Source: JAICNG01 sp035765135 (GTDB lineage Bacteria > Gemmatimonadota > Gemmatimonadetes > Gemmatimonadales > Gemmatimonadaceae). Taken from it: 9,591 nt of DNA. Where the stretch lies: positions 1-9,591 of the forward strand of contig DASTYE010000125.1 in the NCBI GenBank assembly GCA_035765135.1. The letters are read 5' to 3'. Under the pieces are notes generated by a model. The model was not told the DNA's origin, did not search any database, and was given only the letters and a program-made list of their open reading frames with translations. A program made the position numbers and the translations under genes. Numbering within the stretch: the first letter of the stretch is position 1; every line of letters starts with the position of its first letter. Positions 5,978-9,591 of this stretch are shown here, piece by piece.

Positions 5978-7894
5978 ATGTCGCTGATGGTCCTCCCGTT
6001 GGCCCTCGGGGCCGCGGTCCCGCTCACCCTGTGGCTCGTCAGGCAGCGCCGTGTGAGAGCTCGACGTGCTCTCGAGATGGCGCGTCTCGACAACAAGCTG
6101 CAGCGCGCGCGTCACGCGCTTCGCGAGAGCGAAGAGCGCTACGCGCTCGCCGCGCTTGCGGCCAACGATGGTCTCTGGGATTGGGACCTCGCGCGGAACC
6201 GCTGCGACTTTTCCCCGCGGTGGCGCGCGATGCTGGGGCTCGAGCACACATCGCTGCTGCCGCTCGCCCGGGAATGGCTCGACCGCGTGCATCCGGATGA
6301 CGCACCGCGTTTGAGCGCCGACATCGATGCTCACGTCGCGGGCGCATCCCCTCGACTCGAGAACGAACACCGGGTCCGACACGCCGACGGATCGTGGCGA
6401 TGGATGCTCGTCCGCGGTCTGGTACTTCGCGAAGCCGGGGCGAGGGCGACACGCCTCGCTGGCTCGATGACCGACATCAGCGCGCGGAAGAAGGCCGAGG
6501 AGGAGCTCCGGCGAGCGGCGATGCACGACGCGCTCACCGGGCTGCTCAACCGCGCGTGCTTCCTCGAAGTGCTCGAGCGCGCCGTCGCCCGTATTCAGCG
6601 GCGCCCCGACCGCGCCATCGCGCTGCTCTTTCTCGACCTCGATCGGTTCAAGCAGATCAACGACAGCCTGGGCCACCTCGCTGGCGACCGACTCCTGACG
6701 AGCATCTCTCGGCGGCTGCAGGGATGCGTGCGCCCCGGCGACGTGCTGGCGCGCCTGGGAGGGGATGAGTTCGCGGTGCTGCTCGAGGACCTCAAGGAAC
6801 CCACCGACGCCACGCGGATTGCCGAGCGGATGCAGGAGGTGCTGCACGTGCCGCTGCCCGGCGATTCGAGCGAGGTGGTCGTCACGGCGAGCATCGGGAT
6901 CGCGTTCGGCGGCGCGGACCTCGACGGACACGAGGAGCTGCTGCGTAACGCGGACCTGGCGATGTATCGCGCGAAGGCGACTGGAAAGGCGCGCTACGAG
7001 GTGTTCGATACCGGATCGCGGGCCACTGAGCGCGCGCGGCTCGAGCTGGAGAACGACCTGCGGCGTGCGCTGGAGCGCGGCGAGCTGCGCGTGTACTACC
7101 AGCCGATCGTCACCGCTACCGATCGGCGCATCGTCGCCTTCGAGGCACTGGCCCGGTGGGCGCACCCACAGCGAGGATTGCTCAATGCGGCGGCATTCAT
7201 TCCTCTCGCCGAGGAGAGCGGCACCATTTCAGCGCTCGGTCGATGGGTGCTTCGTGAGGCGCTCGCGCAGGTGCGCCAGTGGCAACGCGACTACCCATCC
7301 GACCCACCCCTGACGGTGAGTGTCAACCTCTCACCACGAGAAGTGGCGCAGCCGCGACTTCCCGCGACCGTGGCGGACGCCCTTCGTGAGGCGGGTGTGC
7401 CGCCGAGGTCCCTCGCGCTGGAGATTACGGAGAGTCTCTTCATCGACACCGCCGACGCGACGCTCAGCACGCTTCGGGAGCTCGCATCGCTCGGAGTACG
7501 CCTTCACCTCGACGATTTCGGCACCGGCTACTCCTCGCTCAGCTATCTGCACCGCTTTCCGATCTCGGCGATCAAGATCGATCGCTACTTCGTCAGCCGG
7601 CTGGACGCGCCCGGCTGCGAGCAGATCGTGCGTTCGGTGGTCGATCTTTCCACGCGGCTGGGCATGGAGACCATCGCCGAGGGTGCGGAATCGGACGCGC
7701 AGGGAAGCCGGTTGCAGTCACTGGGATGCCGGATGCTTCAGGGATACGCCTGCGCGCGTCCGGTGCCGCCGGGCGAGGCCGAGGTCCTGCTGGCACGGCA
7801 ACACGGGATGGCGGATGCCGATGCCGACGTGGAAACGGCGCCGCGGCACAGCTTCCCGCCGCCGGAGAGCGTTCACCCGTCGCTCGGAGCCTAA
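5978..7894 (+). CDS. Membrane-anchored PAS-GGDEF-EAL c-di-GMP protein
   Basis: A composite diguanylate cyclase/phosphodiesterase that can make c-di-GMP from GTP and cleave it to pGpG, affecting motility and biofilm decisions. The 638-aa protein starts at ATG 5978 behind GAGAGGTGGGG; a GTG at 5969 lies inside that ribosome binding site and is rejected. Order: one N-terminal transmembrane helix (about 4-21) followed by RQRRVRARR, with no periplasmic domain; a short coiled coil; PAS about 50-170 ending in TDISARKK; GGDEF domain about 173-345 with intact GGDEF (261-265) and the inhibitory site RPGD (252-255) five residues before it; EAL domain about 358-607 with FEALARW (Glu389), NLSPRE, LEITES, DDFGTGYSS (512-520), IKIDR, TIAEGAES and LQGY. 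All catalytic residues I can check are present, so both activities are possible. The C-terminal 30 residues are low-complexity. It stands alone in its transcript. Confidence 0.96.
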   Translation: MSLMVLPLALGAAVPLTLWLVRQRRVRARRALEMARLDNKLQRARHALRESEERYALAALAANDGLWDWDLARNRCDFSPRWRAMLGLEHTSLLPLAREWLDRVHPDDAPRLSADIDAHVAGASPRLENEHRVRHADGSWRWMLVRGLVLREAGARATRLAGSMTDISARKKAEEELRRAAMHDALTGLLNRACFLEVLERAVARIQRRPDRAIALLFLDLDRFKQINDSLGHLAGDRLLTSISRRLQGCVRPGDVLARLGGDEFAVLLEDLKEPTDATRIAERMQEVLHVPLPGDSSEVVVTASIGIAFGGADLDGHEELLRNADLAMYRAKATGKARYEVFDTGSRATERARLELENDLRRALERGELRVYYQPIVTATDRRIVAFEALARWAHPQRGLLNAAAFIPLAEESGTISALGRWVLREALAQVRQWQRDYPSDPPLTVSVNLSPREVAQPRLPATVADALREAGVPPRSLALEITESLFIDTADATLSTLRELASLGVRLHLDDFGTGYSSLSYLHRFPISAIKIDRYFVSRLDAPGCEQIVRSVVDLSTRLGMETIAEGAESDAQGSRLQSLGCRMLQGYACARPVPPGEAEVLLARQHGMADADADVETAPRHSFPPPESVHPSLGA

Positions 7895-8190
7895 CGAGCC
7901 GCCGTCCGGATCTCGATGGTCCGGCCGTCGTCGGCGAGGGTCGTCGTTGCTTCGTGGCCCGCGGCGAGCGTGCGCAAGGCGCTCGCCTCGATGAACCAGT
8001 GCTCGTGCTTTTCCGGGCGGCAGGTGCATGGCATGGCGACGACGCGTGCGGTATCCGGACGGCCATCGACGAGCAACGACAGCGATCCCGACACCGTGCG
8101 CAACCGGGCCGCTGTCTCCGCCGTAATCTCGTGCTTGCCGTCGTTGGCGGTCTTTCGAGAGACCGCGCGCCGTTCGAGAACTTCACTCAT
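7891..8190 (-). CDS. Small protein of unknown function, 99 aa
   Basis: I do not recognise this family. The ATG at 8190 lies two bases after the stop of the DUF72 gene (TGACCATG), so it is the second gene of that operon and probably translationally coupled. There is no signal peptide or membrane helix. The first third is basic and helical (RRAVSRKTANDGKHEITAET), then SGSLSLLVDGRP and ARVVAMPCTCRPEKHEHWFIEA, then a C-terminal strand-rich part (TTTLADDGRTIEI). The cluster CxCxxxxHxHWF (54-65) has two Cys and two His close together and could bind a metal, or could be structural. Its stop codon overlaps the stop of the convergent GGDEF-EAL gene by four bases. Good operon position and normal codon use make it a real gene; the function is open. 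Confidence 0.8.
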   Translation of the reverse strand: MSEVLERRAVSRKTANDGKHEITAETAARLRTVSGSLSLLVDGRPDTARVVAMPCTCRPEKHEHWFIEASALRTLAAGHEATTTLADDGRTIEIRTAAR

Positions 8191-8192
8191 GG

Positions 8193-9215
8193 TCAGTCGT
8201 CCGTGCCGGCGGTGGCTGCCGAGAGCAGCGAGGAGAACTCGATCGCGTTTGTCGGCGCGTAGTTACCGTAGCAGTTGTTGAACACGACGTGTGTCTCCCG
8301 CACCTGGGCCGAGACCACGAGCACCGGATCCACCCACTCCGTCAGCTCGCCCTCGTCGTAGAGATAGCGATATCGCTCCGAGACGATTTCGTTTCGCTCC
8401 TCCCACGTCTCACTACGCCGTCCGTGCAGCCGCACGATCGCGAGCTGCTTCGACGTCACCAGCGGCGTCGCGGGAAGGCTGCTCTTCATGCCGGACGGCG
8501 CATCGACGATCACCATCGGGATGTCGTTGTCCGCCAAAAATTCAGGCGTGCGTTTCGCCATCCGTCCGGTGAGCCACGAGCGGTGCCGGAACTCCACCGC
8601 GATGGGCAGTCCGTCCAGCCGCTCGCGCGCCGCGATCAACGCGTCGGCGTTCGCGCGCGAAGGAACGAACCAGCGCGGGAACTGGAAGAGCACGACGCCG
8701 AGCTTGCCGCTCGAGTGCAGTGGCTCCAGCGCGTCGCGGAAGTGTCGCCACACCTCGTCGAGGACGTCCGGTGGCAGGTCCTTCGCGTACACGCGCGTCT
8801 TCTTCGCCTCGTCGGCCGGCAGCATCTCACGAAGGTCCTTCGGGAGGCGCTTGGTCTCCGTGGGGTGATCGGTCATGAGCGCATGCGCCTTCACGTCGAA
8901 CACGAAGTCATCCGGCGTGCGCTCCACCCAGAGCTCCGCCATCTGCCGAGCGGGGAGCGCGTAGTATGTGGAGTCCACTTCCACGAGGCTGAAGCGGGAA
9001 GCGTAGTACCGGAGCCGGTCTTCCGCGCTCGTGATCCCCGGCGGGTAGAAGACCCCCGGTTTCACGAGCGTGGGCTCCGTCCACGCCGAGATGCCGACAC
9101 GAATGCGCCGATGTCGCGAGCGAATCTCCGCACGCGATGGAGGCTCCACGTCACGAAGCCGAAGCGCCGCGCGTGCCGATCCAGGATCGTGAAGGGTGTC
9201 AGGTGATGCAATCAT
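8193..9215 (-). CDS. DUF72 (YecE/COG1801) family protein
   Basis: DUF72 proteins adopt a TIM-barrel-like fold, are widespread in bacteria, and have no firmly established reaction. The 340-aa product shows the family's start RVGISAWTEPTLVKPGVFYPPG (39-60, written here in part: RVGISAW then FYPPG), the VEVDSTYYALP strand, DFVFDVKAHALMTDH, LGVVLFQFPRWF, IAVEFRHRSWL, AIVRLHGR and the C-terminal VFNNCYGNYAPTNA. The frame continues upstream to 9386, but I start at ATG 9215, 38 residues before the domain; the extra 57 residues upstream look non-coding. No good Shine-Dalgarno is visible. About 70 residues between the VKAH strand and the LFQFP strand (LPKDLREMLPADEAKK and onward) form the helical insertion commonly seen in the family. 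It heads an operon with the 99-aa gene and is divergent from the FAD oxidoreductase. Confidence 0.94.
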   Translation of the reverse strand: MIASPDTLHDPGSARAALRLRDVEPPSRAEIRSRHRRIRVGISAWTEPTLVKPGVFYPPGITSAEDRLRYYASRFSLVEVDSTYYALPARQMAELWVERTPDDFVFDVKAHALMTDHPTETKRLPKDLREMLPADEAKKTRVYAKDLPPDVLDEVWRHFRDALEPLHSSGKLGVVLFQFPRWFVPSRANADALIAARERLDGLPIAVEFRHRSWLTGRMAKRTPEFLADNDIPMVIVDAPSGMKSSLPATPLVTSKQLAIVRLHGRRSETWEERNEIVSERYRYLYDEGELTEWVDPVLVVSAQVRETHVVFNNCYGNYAPTNAIEFSSLLSAATAGTDD

Positions 9216-9298
9216 CCGCGCGTGTCGTGGCTGGCATACCCCATGCCCATCTGTCCCGTGGAACCGAACACCAGTGCGACTCCAACCGGACCGCGAGC
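9216..9298. promoter_or_regulatory. Divergent promoter gap between DUF72 and oxidoreductase genes
   Basis: Only 83 bases separate the two divergent starts, so both promoters must be here or overlap the 5' coding ends. I see no convincing -35/-10 pair and no dyad strong enough to name an operator. Confidence 0.4.
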
Positions 9299-9591
9299 AT
9301 GCGTAGCGACTCAGGAAACACGGTGTCCGTGTGGATGGACACCAGCAAGATGCCGACGTTCGCACCGCTCGAGGAAGACCTTGCATGCGACGTCTGCATC
9401 GTCGGCGCCGGGATCGTGGGCTTGACGGCTGCGTATCACCTGGCGCGGGAAGGGGTCGATGTCGTCGTGCTGGACGACGGCCCGGTGTGCGGGGGCGAGA
9501 CGTCGCGCACGACCGCGCACCTGACCGCCGTTCTCGATGATCGATTCCAATGGCTCGAGGGCGTGCATGGCAAATCGGCGGTGCGTGAGTC
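9299..9591 (+). CDS. FAD-dependent oxidoreductase (DAO type), N-terminal part, cut by window end
   Basis: The frame from ATG 9299 runs off the window, giving the first 97 residues. After a short lead (VSVWMDT, MPTFAPLEEDL) comes a Rossmann dinucleotide-binding fold: strand DVCIVGAGIVGLTAAY contains GxGxxG (36-41), followed by LAREGVDVVVLDDG, whose acidic end would bind the FAD ribose, and GGETSRTTAHLT. The combination of SVWMDT-type start, PLEEDL and GETxRTTAHL matches a family of FAD oxidoreductases that often carry a C-terminal Rieske [2Fe-2S] domain; that domain would lie beyond the window and is only predicted. An alternative start is the Met at residue 13. The Shine-Dalgarno is weak (CCGGA about 10 bases upstream). 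Substrate unknown. Confidence 0.87.
   Translation, partial: MRSDSGNTVSVWMDTSKMPTFAPLEEDLACDVCIVGAGIVGLTAAYHLAREGVDVVVLDDGPVCGGETSRTTAHLTAVLDDRFQWLEGVHGKSAVRE

Noticed and set aside
5828..7165. 445-codon open frame on the minus strand
   Set aside because: Antisense to the PAS-GGDEF part of the c-di-GMP gene, with no recognisable motif and His/Arg-rich composition; long antisense frames are expected in codon-biased GC-rich genes.

Overview
The window is GC-rich, densely coded bacterial DNA. An eno-ftsB pair, high GC at third codon positions, tRNAs without encoded CCA and a signal-transduction-heavy gene set suggest a free-living soil or freshwater bacterium. Gemmatimonadota or a similar high-GC phylum is my best guess, but this is inference; no 16S or other phylogenetic marker is complete here.

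Left part (1-1600) is core genome: the C-terminal half of enolase, an overlapping FtsB/DivIC-type division gene, a roughly 100-nt imperfect inverted repeat built from heptads, a good sigma70-type promoter, then two tRNAs that both carry a CAT anticodon (initiator fMet, then elongator Met). The tRNAs are separated by a GNRA-capped hairpin and followed by an intrinsic terminator. A small unrecognised gene with a clear ribosome binding site follows.

Middle part (1661-7894) is regulatory: a soluble histidine kinase with four PAS domains (minus strand) and no response regulator in view; divergent from it a TetR-family repressor directly followed by an alpha/beta hydrolase, probably its partner gene; then a structured leader and a membrane-anchored PAS-GGDEF-EAL protein with both c-di-GMP catalytic motifs intact.

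Right part (7891-9591): a minus-strand pair, a DUF72/YecE protein followed after 2 nt by a small unknown protein, whose stop codon overlaps the stop of the GGDEF-EAL gene tail to tail. Divergent from DUF72 and cut by the window edge is an FAD-dependent oxidoreductase of the DAO type.

I see no CRISPR array, transposase, integrase, toxin-antitoxin pair or phage gene. The least explained structures are the heptad inverted repeat at 898-998 and the predicted three-way junction at 5854-5915 in the leader of the c-di-GMP gene. No clearly new multi-gene system is evident.
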